The notes under the pieces: model-generated | What the model saw: only the letters and a program-made list of their open reading frames with translations | Database searches by the model: none | Told to the model about the DNA's origin: nothing | NCBI GenBank assembly: GCA_937885815.1 | Contig: CALABM010000138.1 | Location: 1-18,398 of the forward strand | Source: an uncultured Verrucomicrobiales bacterium | GTDB taxonomy: Bacteria; Verrucomicrobiota; Verrucomicrobiia; Verrucomicrobiales; Akkermansiaceae | Reading direction: 5' to 3' | DNA length: 18,398 nt | In this document: positions 1 to 9,411 of the stretch, piece by piece | Position numbering within the stretch: position 1 is the stretch's first letter | Layout of the letters: each line of letters begins with the position of its first letter | Position numbers and translations under genes: made by a program

Positions 1-10
1 TTAAGGATGA

Positions 11-34
11 GCGGCTAACGCCGGATATTGGATA
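11..34 (+). repeat. edge repeat, left copy
   Basis: The sequence begins gcggctaacgccg and ends ttggata. It aligns in the same orientation with 18375-18398 (gcggcttacgccg ... ttgggata), with about 21 of 24 positions matching if one gap is allowed. The core cggc/gccg can form a small stem. It is probably one member of a dispersed non-coding repeat family; two copies in one window cannot establish the family. Confidence 0.45.
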
Positions 35-191
35 ACTGAACGCTTACTGCCGATGACCAGATTTGTGATACCCCTGCGCAGAAATGAAAGCAGAATACGC
101 TGATTATATGTCGTTTGGTGCCCCGTTTCTGTAATCTTTGGGACACATGTGATGCAGGGTAGAATCTTGATTTTTCTGAGTGGTAGGTACA

Positions 192-226
192 ATTTATCCG
201 CTCTGCCTTGAGGCGAGCGGATAAAT
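192..226. other. strong hairpin downstream of truB
   Basis: Two perfectly complementary 12-base arms, atttatccgctc at 192-203 and gagcggataaat at 215-226, enclose 11 bases that can form a small inner stem (gcc/ggc). It lies about 110 bases beyond the truB stop codon on the leftward transcript. Neither strand has a clear run of T directly after the stem, so it is not a textbook intrinsic terminator. It may stabilise the 3' end of the operon mRNA, act as a weak terminator, or belong to the repeat at this edge. Confidence 0.5.
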
Positions 227-335
227 GAAAAAGATGCTGTCTTCTGCGCGGCCTGTCGAGCCTTTCCGGAGTCAATTATTGCCGGAGTTAGATAAGCGTA
301 TGAAGCTGGCTATAAAGCTTTTGCTATGTGGCGAG

Positions 336-1064
336 TCAGCTCCTGTCCGCTAGAACTTTCTCCAAGGGGAGGAGGCGGGTGAGGAGTTCTTCCCTGCTTG
401 CGGCTTTCAGGGTGGGCACGTCCACGGCCTCTGAGATGTCAAAATGACCGGAGCGGATGCGGCGCAGGGCGGTGAGGTGTGCCCCGCAACCGAGGTGCTG
501 GCCGATGTCGTGCGCATAGGTTCGCACATAGAAGCCCTTGCTGCAGTGCACGGTGAAATCCACCTCCGCGGCGGCGAGATCCACACGGGTAATCTCATAG
601 CTGAGCACCTTCACGTGGCGGGCCTTGCGCTCCACTTCCTGGCCTTTTCTGGCGAGTTTGTAGCAGGGAACGCCATTGATTTTCACAGCGGAGTACATGG
701 GAGGCACCTGATCAAACTCACCCATGAAGTGTTCAAAGGCGGCGCGGATGTCTTCTTCCGTGATGCCATCGGTGGGTTTTTCAGCTACTACTTCACCGTC
801 AGCATCCTGACTGTTGGTCTCGATGCCGAGCTTCATGGTGGCGGTGTATACTTTGTCCTCGCACATGAGCAAGTCCTGCACCTTGGTGGCCTTGCCGATG
901 ACGACGATGAGCATGCCGGTGGCCATGGGGTCCAGCGTGCCGCAGTGGCCTACTTTTTTGGTGTTCAGGATACGGCGGCAGAGGGCCACGGCATTATGTG
1001 AGGTGAAGCCGGGGTCCTTATCCACAAGGAGCACGCCACAGGGCTGTTCAGGAGTGGTATTCAT
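336..1064 (-). CDS. truB: tRNA pseudouridine(55) synthase TruB
   Basis: TruB isomerises uridine 55 to pseudouridine in the T-arm of tRNAs, in the cytoplasm. The 242-residue product has the family signature GHCGTLDPMATGML at residues 39-52, with the catalytic aspartate at about D45, preceded by the usual N-terminal motif GVLLVDKDPG followed by TSH. The C-terminal half keeps the CSKGFYVRTYAHDIG block. At 242 residues it is short: the longer enterobacterial form carries a C-terminal PUA domain that appears absent. Its ATG overlaps the stop codon of the upstream phosphoesterase gene as ATGA (1061-1064), so the two are almost certainly translationally coupled. truB next to an nrnA-like gene is a common bacterial arrangement, although rbfA, often also present, is not here. 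Confidence 0.96.
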   Translation of the reverse strand: MNTTPEQPCGVLLVDKDPGFTSHNAVALCRRILNTKKVGHCGTLDPMATGMLIVVIGKATKVQDLLMCEDKVYTATMKLGIETNSQDADGEVVAEKPTDGITEEDIRAAFEHFMGEFDQVPPMYSAVKINGVPCYKLARKGQEVERKARHVKVLSYEITRVDLAAAEVDFTVHCSKGFYVRTYAHDIGQHLGCGAHLTALRRIRSGHFDISEAVDVPTLKAASREELLTRLLPLEKVLADRS

Positions 1065-2035
1065 GAGAGGCTGCGCACCACGGCGCGGATGGAGTTAAGC
1101 ACTTTTTCACGGGCATCTTCCAGCGGGCCCAGCATACGAATGCCGGAGGCCATGCAGTGTCCACCACCGCCGTGCATGGCTGCGATGGCGGAGACGTCCA
1201 CCTGCGGGTCTTTGGAGCGGAGGGACACGCGCACCTTGCCATCCTCCAAGTCCTCAAAGATGACGGCCACTTTCACGCCCTGCATCACGCGGATGATGTC
1301 CACGAGGTCCTTGGTATCTTCCAAGCTCACGCCGAGCTCAGCCTTTCTGCCGGCGGGCATGGAGTAGTGCGAGATGGTACCGTTTTCTTCCACCACCATG
1401 TTATTAAGCACTTCACGCTGAGTGATGAAGCATCCTTGGGGCACTTCCTGATAGATGCGGCGGTTGATATCCCCCACATCCACTCCGGCCTCAATGAGTT
1501 CAGCGGCAGCACGCATGACATCCGGCGTGGTGGAGCTGTACTGGAAGGAGCCGGTATCCGTGCTGATAGCGGCGTACAGGGCCTCGGCCATGGCGCGGGT
1601 GAGCGGTACACCTGCGGCGCGGATAATCTTGTGGAGTATGCAGCCGCAGGCAGCGGCGGAACCTTCCACGATGTTCAGCTGCGCATAGCGTGAGTTGGTG
1701 TGGTGGTGGTCTATATTGATAGTGAAGGGGGCTTGGGAGAATAACTCCATGGCTTCATTGCCAAGTCGTTTGAGATCACCGGTATCCACGCAGATGAGCA
1801 CCTGAGTTTCCGCAGGAAGGGTGGCGGGAACAGGGCGGATGAGTTCAGAGCCGCTCAGGAAGGCATAGCGCTGCGGCACGGAATCCGTGTTCCACATTTG
1901 CACTTTCTTGCCGAGGCTTTGCAACAGCAGGCCCATTGCCAACGTGGAGCCTATGGCGTCCCCATCCGGGCGGAAGTGGGAGATAACTGCGAAGTTATCG
2001 TGAGCGTTCAGGGTCTGGATAAGTTCGGTATACAT
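1061..2035 (-). CDS. nrnA: DHH/DHHA1 family phosphoesterase (NrnA-like oligoribonuclease / pAp phosphatase)
   Basis: The 324-residue protein has both domains of the NrnA/RecJ-like DHH superfamily. The N-terminal DHH domain shows SHFRPDGDAIGS (residues 19-30), CVDTGD and the IDHHHTN motif, all metal-binding aspartate and histidine positions. The C-terminal DHHA1 domain shows the GGGGH motif followed by ASG near residue 290. Characterised NrnA proteins degrade very short RNAs to mononucleotides, and some dephosphorylate 3'-phosphoadenosine 5'-phosphate; which activity dominates here cannot be read from sequence. It lies 29 bases downstream of the EamA gene and overlaps truB by four bases, so it is the middle gene of a three-gene operon. 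No clear Shine-Dalgarno precedes the ATG. Confidence 0.93.
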   Translation of the reverse strand: MYTELIQTLNAHDNFAVISHFRPDGDAIGSTLAMGLLLQSLGKKVQMWNTDSVPQRYAFLSGSELIRPVPATLPAETQVLICVDTGDLKRLGNEAMELFSQAPFTINIDHHHTNSRYAQLNIVEGSAAACGCILHKIIRAAGVPLTRAMAEALYAAISTDTGSFQYSSTTPDVMRAAAELIEAGVDVGDINRRIYQEVPQGCFITQREVLNNMVVEENGTISHYSMPAGRKAELGVSLEDTKDLVDIIRVMQGVKVAVIFEDLEDGKVRVSLRSKDPQVDVSAIAAMHGGGGHCMASGIRMLGPLEDAREKVLNSIRAVVRSLS

Positions 2036-2064
2036 AAAGGCAGGGTGGGTGAGAGGGGTGAAAA

Positions 2065-3036
2065 TCAGTGCTGTTCTTCCTCGCCGAAGTATGGGATGTT
2101 TTCCGGTGTAGTTTCAGCCGGGGCCGGAGGTGTGGAGATGACGAGCTTGCCGGTGGGCTCGATAATCTTGCGGTACATGACCGCCTTAGCAAGAATAGCG
2201 CAGAGCACCAGCACGAAACCGCAGAGCTGGCCGGCCTGCAGGGTTTCTCCGTACAGTATGCAACCGATGATGGCCGCCTCCGTGGGCTCCAGGCAGGATA
2301 CGATGCCGAACTCCAGCGAGCTGAGGCGCCTCATGGCATAAGCCACCAGCAGCAGCACGCCCACGCCTTGGCATACGCCGATGCCAACCAGCCAGCCCCA
2401 GCCACTGCTCAGGTTCTCCCACACGCTGTCGCTGCCTGTCAGCAGCGGTGCCAGCAGCACCAAGCTACCGGCCATGGATTGCCAGAAGGTGCGCTGCAGC
2501 AGCGTTACTTCCGGTGACATGAGGCGGTTGAGCATGATGTAAAGTGAGTAGAACAGGCCGGAGAGCAAGCCGTAGATGATGCCCAGTGCATCATTCTGGC
2601 CGCTGCCGCTGTTGCCCGCGAACAGGCTTACCAGCACGATGCCGAGCCCGGCTGTCAGAATCAGCATGCCATCACGCCGTGGGGGAAGGTGGTGCTGCAG
2701 CAGTGCAATCCACACGGCGGAGAACAGCGGGCCGGTGGCCGGCAGTAGTGCCGCTATGCCGGCAGAGGTCTCCTTAATTGCGAGGAAATAAAACAGAATG
2801 CACAGGCTTATCCCGATGCCGGAGATGAAGGACTTTCCGCTGAAGCGCAGGTTTCCCTGCTTGCGGCATATAAGCGCCACGCCCGCTGTGCCTATCAGTA
2901 GTAGCCCGATGCTGAAGCGAGCAAAAGAACACAGCTGAGCGCTGCAAGCGGATTCACGCACAAAGATGCACAAAGAACCCATCAGCAGGGCTGCCACCAC
3001 TGCTGCCAGAAATGCCTGAATATATCCTTTGTTCAT
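2065..3036 (-). CDS. EamA/DMT-family transporter
   Basis: The 323-residue protein is almost entirely hydrophobic, with about ten predicted membrane helices in two similar halves, the layout of EamA (drug/metabolite transporter) permeases. The second half includes the typical block around GIVSCLEPTEAAIIG, and both halves have the family's glycine/proline-rich helix ends. It should sit in the inner membrane and export or exchange small metabolites; the substrate is not predictable. The ATG is preceded by GGTGAG at a usable distance, and a strong promoter lies just upstream. It is the first gene of the operon with the nrnA-like gene and truB. The C-terminal tail after the last helix is soluble and Pro/Glu-rich. 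Confidence 0.9.
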   Translation of the reverse strand: MNKGYIQAFLAAVVAALLMGSLCIFVRESACSAQLCSFARFSIGLLLIGTAGVALICRKQGNLRFSGKSFISGIGISLCILFYFLAIKETSAGIAALLPATGPLFSAVWIALLQHHLPPRRDGMLILTAGLGIVLVSLFAGNSGSGQNDALGIIYGLLSGLFYSLYIMLNRLMSPEVTLLQRTFWQSMAGSLVLLAPLLTGSDSVWENLSSGWGWLVGIGVCQGVGVLLLVAYAMRRLSSLEFGIVSCLEPTEAAIIGCILYGETLQAGQLCGFVLVLCAILAKAVMYRKIIEPTGKLVISTPPAPAETTPENIPYFGEEEQH

Positions 3037-3057
3037 TTGCTCACCGAACGCGCGCGG

Positions 3058-3086
3058 ATTATAGCACCTCTCACGCAGCTGCGCAA
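3058..3086 (-). promoter_or_regulatory. promoter of the EamA-nrnA-truB operon
   Basis: On the minus strand there is a perfect TATAAT (3063-3058) with a TG one base before it (extended -10). A 17-base spacer separates it from TTGCGC (3086-3081), which matches the -35 consensus only in its first half. The predicted transcript start near 3051 leaves a leader of about 15 bases containing GGTGAG. A 10-base palindrome, CGCAGCTGCG (3074-3083), sits across the spacer and -35 and could be an operator. Confidence 0.65.
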
Positions 3087-3136
3087 TAACTTTTTAGGCA
3101 TTTGCGTGCTGTGAATCGTGTCACCTTTCAGCCGCC

Positions 3137-3748
3137 TTATCGTTGAGTAGAACCGGCAGCATTATTTCTCGAGTTTGTGCGGTTTATGTACGCCCGGATG
3201 AGGTTTGCGCAATCATAATGTCCTTGGTCCATGGCGTAATCGTATGGTGTCATACCGCGGCGCCTTAGGGTCACATCAATATTCGGCGATGTGAGGAGTT
3301 CAGAAACGCAGTCAGCATGCCCTTTGTATGCTGCGATGCAGAGGGGAGTGGCACCGGATAAGTTCGGGGAGTTTACCTCTATAAGGGGCGCTTGAAGGAG
3401 TTCACGCACACAGCCGGCGTGGCCATAGCGAGCCGCGGTATACAGGGGAGTTTGTCTGTTGTTATCAGTTACATTGGCATTGATGCCGGGAGCATTCACC
3501 AGAAGATGTACACATTCGGTACGGCCGTTCTCGGCTGCCTGAAAAAGGGCCGTTCTGCCGTCCAGACACCTGTAATTCAAGTTTAGCCCCTCAACTTTCA
3601 ACAAAGTGGCCACGCATTCTGTATAGCCGGCTGAGGCTGCAACAAAGAGAGCTGTTCTCCCTGAGGAGAGAAGATTGACATCCGCCCCTCTTTGGATAGC
3701 TTCCTTCAGCAATTCCACGTTATTGTTCTCGGCCGCTGCATGGAGCAT
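3137..3748 (-). pseudogene. ankyrin-repeat part of a broken kinase-ankyrin gene
   Basis: This 203-codon stretch encodes six ankyrin repeats, each with a TPL or TAL start, a GH/ECV-type helix and an APGINVN-like loop, as in the intact proteins at 6220-8373 and 9487-11964. The same frame stays open upstream of the ATG at 3748 and reads an Arg/Gln/Glu/Ala coiled coil (EEARRQA repeats) to about 3905, just as the 717-residue kinase has before its ankyrin repeats. The natural N-terminus is therefore not at 3748; this is the C-terminal half of a kinase gene whose reading frame is lost at the C6 tract at 3904-3909. If translated independently from the internal ATG it would be a cytoplasmic ankyrin protein without a signal peptide. 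Confidence 0.8.
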
Positions 3749-3777
3749 GTTATGGGGATTTATTTCTCTTGGAGCGT

Positions 3778-4620
3778 CTAATTGGGCTTCTTCTGCTTGC
3801 CGCCGGGCGCGTTCTTCGGCTTGTCTGCGGGCCTGTTCTGCGGCATGTCTGCGCTCAACTTCTCGGCGGGCTTGCCTGCGGGCTTCTTCTTCCTGCGCTT
3901 GCTGGGGGGCTCTTCTTCGGGAGATGAGTTCAGCAGTAAGGTGCCGATAATGCTGAAAGCGGTGATGGCAAGCCCGATGAACAATGGGGTCTTATTCCAT
4001 TTTTGGCGGGGTGCTGAAGGTGTGGGCTCGGGATTTTGTTCTGCTGCGGTGGGGCGCAGATAGATACCTCTCATGGCAGCAAGCCACTCTCCGGCGTTCT
4101 GCCAGCGCTCCCGGCGGTTCATGCGGAGTGCGACGTCAATGCTGTGAAGCATGGGCTTGGAAAAGCGCTGGAGCAGCTCGCTCCGATTAGCCAGTGGAAC
4201 ATAGCTGTCCTCATCCGCGCGCTCATGTACATCCGGCGGGAGCTCGCCGGTGAGGAGGTAATAGCAGGTGGCTCCTAAGGCGTAAAAATCTGTCCATGGT
4301 CCTCGTTTACCATGGGTTGAGTATTGTTCCAGAGGGGTGAAACCGGGAGTGCCGATTTTAGTGTGGGTATGCGTGTTCCGGAGGGCACGGGCTGTACCGA
4401 AGTCAATGATGACGGGTGTGCCGTCTTCATGCACGAGGATGTTATTGGGCTTGATATCTCGGTGCAGGAGGTTCTGCTCGTGCATGTAGGAGAGGCCATC
4501 CAGCAGGCATTCCAAGATGGGGCGCAACCATTTTTCCGTAATTTCAGAGGGGGGAGGAGCGGCTAAGTGGAGCTCTTGCCCGCCGATGTGCGGCATCACA
4601 TTAACCACTAGGAAGAGCAA
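3778..4620 (-). pseudogene. N-terminally truncated, frameshifted Ser/Thr kinase
   Basis: The frame keeps the kinase C-lobe: VMPHIGG hinge region, HRDIKPNN catalytic loop, DFGTA, the GTPGFTPLEQ segment and the WTDFYALG helix, then one membrane span (about FIGLAITAFSIIGTLLLN). The N-lobe is missing: no glycine loop, no ATP-binding lysine and no helix C glutamate. Similarity to the kinase at 6220-8373 starts abruptly at about 4608, and an in-frame stop (TAA, 4624-4626) lies directly upstream, leaving only non-ATG starts. At the other end, after the membrane span, the frame runs through GAGCCCCCC and then reads Lys/Pro-rich residues that are the out-of-frame reading of the coiled coil; adding one C restores the join to the ankyrin part. 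It cannot be an active kinase as it stands. Confidence 0.85.
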
Positions 4621-4708
4621 GCGTTACAGCATCGTCATGGGTGCTGTAATCTGTGTTATCTGTGAACTCTTCCTGCATGGTTTTGTGCGTGGAATGATAC
4701 TGAGGAGA

Positions 4709-4752
4709 GAAAAAGAAACAGGGCTGCTTCACTCATCGTGAAACAGCCCTGT
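4709..4752 (-). terminator. intrinsic terminator of argG
   Basis: Arms acagggctg (4718-4726) and cagccctgt (4744-4752) pair perfectly, with an inner ttcac/gtgaa extension. On the leftward transcript the stem is followed by a T-rich run (TTTCTTTTTC, about 4717-4708). It begins 11 bases after the argG stop codon, so it should end the argG transcript before the kinase remnant. Confidence 0.88.
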
Positions 4753-4763
4753 GTATAGAAGAA

Positions 4764-6050
<1,287 letters not shown>

Positions 6051-6094
6051 TTTCTTATCACAGGACGCAGCGGTTGCAACTGCGCACGCGAGTG

Positions 6095-6123
6095 AGTATA
6101 CAACGAATCCCTTGCTGATGAAA
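6095..6123 (-). promoter_or_regulatory. possible argG promoter
   Basis: On the minus strand TATACT (6100-6095) lies about 45 bases before the argG ATG, with 17 bases back to TTTCAT (6123-6118), a poor -35. The predicted leader is about 38 bases. The -10 is convincing, the -35 is not. Confidence 0.35.
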
Positions 6124-6219
6124 GCAAAATATGCTGAATTGACACAGAATATATTTTATTTTCCGGGCATGTGTGCCTGTGGCGAGGGGCAATATCTGCC
6201 TTCGGGTGAGGGGAGCACT

Positions 6220-8373
6220 TTATCTTCTACCACCGGCGGCGTATATGAGGTCATAGCATCTGCGGCGTCCCGGCATTTGCGTGGGGCGGCTCATGGCGGC
6301 GCGGAGGGGGGTCCAGCCGCGGTGGTCTCTCGTATTCACTTTGATGCCGCGCTGCCGGAGGAGCAGTTCCACACAGGTGGTATTGATTCTTTCTGCCGCG
6401 TGATGGAGCGGGGTTCTGCCTAAGTGGTCCGGCTTGTTGATATCCACTTCCGGTGTGGTGAGCATGAGTGCCAGGCAGTCATAATACCCTTTGTTCGCGG
6501 CGAGGCAGAGGGGCGTGATGCCATTTTTATCCCCTGCATTGGTGTCCAAGCGTGAGCCGGCAAACATCAGCGCGCGTACGCAGTCAAAATGGTTGAACCT
6601 CGTGGCGGCGTACAGGGGAGTCATGTTTTGGTCATCTGCGAGATTAACATCCGTCCCCTGCAAGCTGGCAAGGATTCGCACGCATTCCTGGTGGCCTTTT
6701 GAGGCGGCTTCATAAATGGCTGTATGCCCGAGGGGGGAACGCCAGTTGAGATTAATACCGGGATAGGTGGCGAGGGTTTTTACGCTTTCTGTCTGGCCGG
6801 TAGAGGCAGCGATGTGGAGGGCAGTTCTGCCCATGCTAACGTGGTTGATATCCGCCCCTCTTTCCAGCGCAATGAGGATATTGCGTGTATCATTTTTCGA
6901 GGCGGATGAGATGAGGAGCTCGTTTGGTGAGGGCTGATTTTGCTCTTGGCGGGCTCTGTTGCGTGCGCGGAGAATTTCGAGTTGTCGGGCGTGCTGTTCA
7001 GCCAGCTGCTCAGCTCTACGGCGGGCTTCTTGTTCAGATTGGAGGCGAGCCTGTTGCTCTGCCTGCTCGCGTGCCCGTTGTTCAGCTTGTTCACGCGCGA
7101 GCTGCTCGGCTTGTTGTCGAGCTTTTTGCTCTGCGAGCTGTTCGGCCTGTTCCTGAGCCTGTTCGCGGGCGTATTGTTCTTCGAGCCGCTCGGCTCTTTC
7201 CAGCGCCTGCTGCTGCTCGGCTCTCAGGCGTTCTAACTGTTCGGCCTGTTGTTGAACTAGTAAAGCTGCTGCATCATCCTCCCGGTTTATGGCGGGCAGG
7301 AGGAGTATGGTGGCCGTGGCACTGAGTATGGCTATGCCTAGCCCGGCCAGTAAGAATGGGAGTTTCTTACGCGGGCTTTTTTCCTCGGTTTCTCTCTGTA
7401 TTTCAAACGGGCGGGGGGTACTGCGCCGGAAAAACATGGCACCGTGCAGCGCGGCAAGCCATTCGCTGGCGCTTTGCCAGCGCTCGCGGATGTTCATGTT
7501 CAGCGCGATGTCTATACTGCCCAGCATGCGTTTGGAGAAGCGCTTGGAGAGCATGGGCCGGTTTGCCAGCGGCCGGTAGCTATCTTCATCCACGCGTTCA
7601 TGGACGTCCGGCGGCATTTCGCCGGTGATGAGGAGGTAACAGGTGGCACCCAGCGCATAGAAATCTGACCACGGGCCGCGTTTGCCGTGGGAGGAGTACT
7701 GCTCCAGCGGGGTGAAACCCGGTGTGCCGATTTTGGTATGGGTGTGGGTGCTCTGAAGGGTGCGGGCGGTGCCGAAGTCGATGAGGACCGGCTCGCAGTC
7801 CCCATCCATAAGGATGTTGTTAGGCTTGACGTCTCGGTGCAGGATATTCCTTTCGTGCATGTATGCGAGAGCATTCAGCAAGCACACGAGCACAGGAAGA
7901 AGCCATTTTTCCGTCATATGCTCAGGCGGAGGCGCCGTTTGTATGAGCTCTTTGCCACCGATGTGCGGCATCACATAATATGCCGTCCCGAACTCCTCAA
8001 AACTATCCAGCACGGGTACGATGTTCGGGTGGCTGAGTTCTTTCAGCAAGGCAGCTTCATCCAGAAAGCGGTTGAGGGCCCATTGGTAGCTTTCTTCTGC
8101 GTCTTTTGTGGAGGGGATGACCTGATGGGTGTTCTGGATGCGCAGGGAGGAGTCCTTGGGGAAGTTCTCCTTAATGACCACCTGCTGATTTTTCTCCATA
8201 TCTTGGGCAAGGTAGGTGATGCCGTAACTACCTTGGCCAAGCATGCTCAGGATTTTGTAATGCTTCACCACAATACCCGCCGGCAGTGTGCTCTGCGGGA
8301 GTGTTACGTCCGGCAGTTGAACGGAGATGGGAGAATCTTCGCTGATAACACGGATTGTGGAGAAATCACTCAT
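6220..8373 (-). CDS. membrane Ser/Thr kinase with coiled coil and seven ankyrin repeats
   Basis: The 717-residue protein has four parts. Kinase domain, about residues 39-310: glycine loop GQGSYGITY (46-54), ATP lysine K68 in VVIK, helix C glutamate near E106, HRD at 179-181, DFG at 199-201, and GTPGFTPLEQ where eukaryotic kinases have APE. All catalytic residues are present and the HRD arginine marks it as an activation-loop-regulated type; the loop is Thr-rich (STHTHTKIGT). A single membrane span lies at about 339-362, with RKK before and REDD after, predicting the kinase inside. Residues 366-480 are a Glu/Gln/Arg/Ala coiled coil of EQA-type units. Residues 484-717 hold seven ankyrin repeats. 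It follows the secreted ankyrin gene by 45 bases, so the two are probably co-transcribed. A stretch of about 35 residues between the lysine and helix C is shared by all intact kinases here. Targets are unknown. Confidence 0.92.
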   Translation of the reverse strand: MSDFSTIRVISEDSPISVQLPDVTLPQSTLPAGIVVKHYKILSMLGQGSYGITYLAQDMEKNQQVVIKENFPKDSSLRIQNTHQVIPSTKDAEESYQWALNRFLDEAALLKELSHPNIVPVLDSFEEFGTAYYVMPHIGGKELIQTAPPPEHMTEKWLLPVLVCLLNALAYMHERNILHRDVKPNNILMDGDCEPVLIDFGTARTLQSTHTHTKIGTPGFTPLEQYSSHGKRGPWSDFYALGATCYLLITGEMPPDVHERVDEDSYRPLANRPMLSKRFSKRMLGSIDIALNMNIRERWQSASEWLAALHGAMFFRRSTPRPFEIQRETEEKSPRKKLPFLLAGLGIAILSATATILLLPAINREDDAAALLVQQQAEQLERLRAEQQQALERAERLEEQYAREQAQEQAEQLAEQKARQQAEQLAREQAEQRAREQAEQQARLQSEQEARRRAEQLAEQHARQLEILRARNRARQEQNQPSPNELLISSASKNDTRNILIALERGADINHVSMGRTALHIAASTGQTESVKTLATYPGINLNWRSPLGHTAIYEAASKGHQECVRILASLQGTDVNLADDQNMTPLYAATRFNHFDCVRALMFAGSRLDTNAGDKNGITPLCLAANKGYYDCLALMLTTPEVDINKPDHLGRTPLHHAAERINTTCVELLLRQRGIKVNTRDHRGWTPLRAAMSRPTQMPGRRRCYDLIYAAGGRR

Positions 8374-8418
8374 GGGGCTGATGAGAAGGCGGAGAGGCGT
8401 TTGATATGTTCCCGGGGG

Positions 8419-9396
8419 TTATTGGCGTATGAGTAGCACGCATTCATCTTCATTCACTTCCTCCACATCACTTTCCTCCGTTTCGGGGAAGGTGGGCTGA
8501 GGCTTGGTGGTGTAAAGGCTCAGAAGGCGTGCGCGCAGTTCTTGGGGCATGTCATCGGGGAGCATGATTTCAATTTCCTCGCGGGGTTCAGCACAGTAAA
8601 AGGCGGCTTGACGAGCCACGAGGATATCCACGATACGGGTGAGCTCCTCCGGCTGCCAGCGGCTGGTGCTGATGCGCTGTAGCAGGGCACGAGTGACTGT
8701 GGTGCCGTTTTCTGCACGGCCATAGATATTCGCACCATTTGCCAGCAGTAATTCCAGAGAATCTGCATTCCATACAGCGGCATTCAGAACTTCGCCGGAA
8801 GGAGTTCCGCCGTAGTGGAGCATTTCCTGCAGCAGGGCAGGGTGAAAACGCGCCGCGCGGCTCATGGCGAATGGTGTGGGCAGTGCATAGCGCTTAAGCA
8901 GTTCGCGTGCCACTTCACAGTGCTCAGGGCTCAGCTCATCCATGAGCGCATAATCCAAGGCCGTGTTCATGGCGGCATCCGCATAATGAATGTCAGCACC
9001 TTTTTCAATGAGGTACAGCAGCACGCGCGTGTTGCCGGCTTCAGCAGCGGCTTGAAGGGGGGAGGTGTCACCGTCCTTTCCCTGTACGGTGGCGCCGGCT
9101 TCCACAAAGGGGCGCAGGCAGCTTACCGGCAGCTTGTTATCCTGCCCGCCGGCCTCAATGAGGCGCACGCAGTAGGGAAATTCATTTATGCCTTCATCCT
9201 GATTACTGTATTTGGAGAAGTGCTGCAGGATTTCTACGGAATCATCATATTCTCCGCTGGGTTTTTCATTAATGATTCCATAGCTCAGCAGCCTTTCTAT
9301 GGCCTGTGGCATATCCGGTCCGCCGGGAGCAGGTGCCTGAGCAGCTGCCAGTCCGGTGCTGAGTATATATGCTGTGCTGATAATCAGATTCTTCAT
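8419..9396 (-). CDS. secreted ankyrin-repeat protein
   Basis: The 325-residue protein starts with a short signal peptide (MKNL, hydrophobic core, AAAQA, cleavage predicted after residue 21). The mature part has one clear ankyrin pair (DTSPLQAAAEAG ... LIEKGADIHY, then NTALDYALM) and several degenerate repeats, including one ending LLLANGANIYG. The C-terminal end is acidic (EETEESDVEEVNEDE-like). It should be periplasmic or exported. It lies between two kinases whose own ankyrin repeats are predicted to face the same compartment, suggesting a partner or regulator of those domains; that is inference from context. It has its own strong promoter in the 90-base gap behind it and an almost leaderless start with no Shine-Dalgarno. 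Confidence 0.85.
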   Translation of the reverse strand: MKNLIISTAYILSTGLAAAQAPAPGGPDMPQAIERLLSYGIINEKPSGEYDDSVEILQHFSKYSNQDEGINEFPYCVRLIEAGGQDNKLPVSCLRPFVEAGATVQGKDGDTSPLQAAAEAGNTRVLLYLIEKGADIHYADAAMNTALDYALMDELSPEHCEVARELLKRYALPTPFAMSRAARFHPALLQEMLHYGGTPSGEVLNAAVWNADSLELLLANGANIYGRAENGTTVTRALLQRISTSRWQPEELTRIVDILVARQAAFYCAEPREEIEIMLPDDMPQELRARLLSLYTTKPQPTFPETEESDVEEVNEDECVLLIRQ

Positions 9397-9411
9397 TTTT
9401 TGGGGGGGCTC

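Larger units (their letters stand above)
1..335. other. gene-free left edge region
   Basis: No coding region could be supported here. Short open frames exist on the minus strand, but they have no recognisable domain, signal peptide or ribosome binding site and overlap repeat-like DNA. What is visible: a 24-base element at 11-34 resembling the last 24 bases of the window, a 14-base word (aatctttgggacac, 133-146) that recurs in reverse orientation at 18316-18329, and a hairpin at 192-226. The segment probably combines the 3' untranslated region of the leftward truB operon with part of a dispersed repeat. Confidence 0.5.

Noticed and set aside
11..34. Edge repeat as an integron attC site
   Set aside because: The cggctaacgccg core looks superficially similar, but no matched attC core sites, no integrase gene and no cassette-like arrangement are visible.
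1..275. Minus-strand frames of 63 and 86 codons at the left edge
   Set aside because: They overlap each other in different frames, cross the repeat elements and the hairpin, and have no recognisable protein features.
444..1693. Plus-strand open frames (444-1001 and 1157-1693) opposite truB and the phosphoesterase gene
   Set aside because: Both are shadows of well-recognised minus-strand proteins, with compositions rich in His and Gly typical of antisense translation.
6139..6167. Perfect TTGACA on the plus strand between argG and the 717-residue kinase
   Set aside because: No -10 at 16-18 bases and no plus-strand gene downstream; the nearest AT-rich hexamers are too close.
6944..7260. CRISPR-like or minisatellite appearance of regularly spaced short repeats
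   Set aside because: The repetition is codon-level, encoding EQA-type coiled-coil units within an open frame; units vary in sequence and there are no distinct spacers.
6924..7325. Several overlapping plus-strand frames with Leu/Cys/Ser-rich products
   Set aside because: They are antisense readings of the repetitive Glu/Gln/Ala/Arg coiled coil of the 717-residue kinase; the repeat structure keeps several frames open.
7687..8436. A 249-codon plus-strand frame opposite the kinase domain
   Set aside because: Antisense to an intact kinase with all catalytic motifs; no family resemblance of its own.
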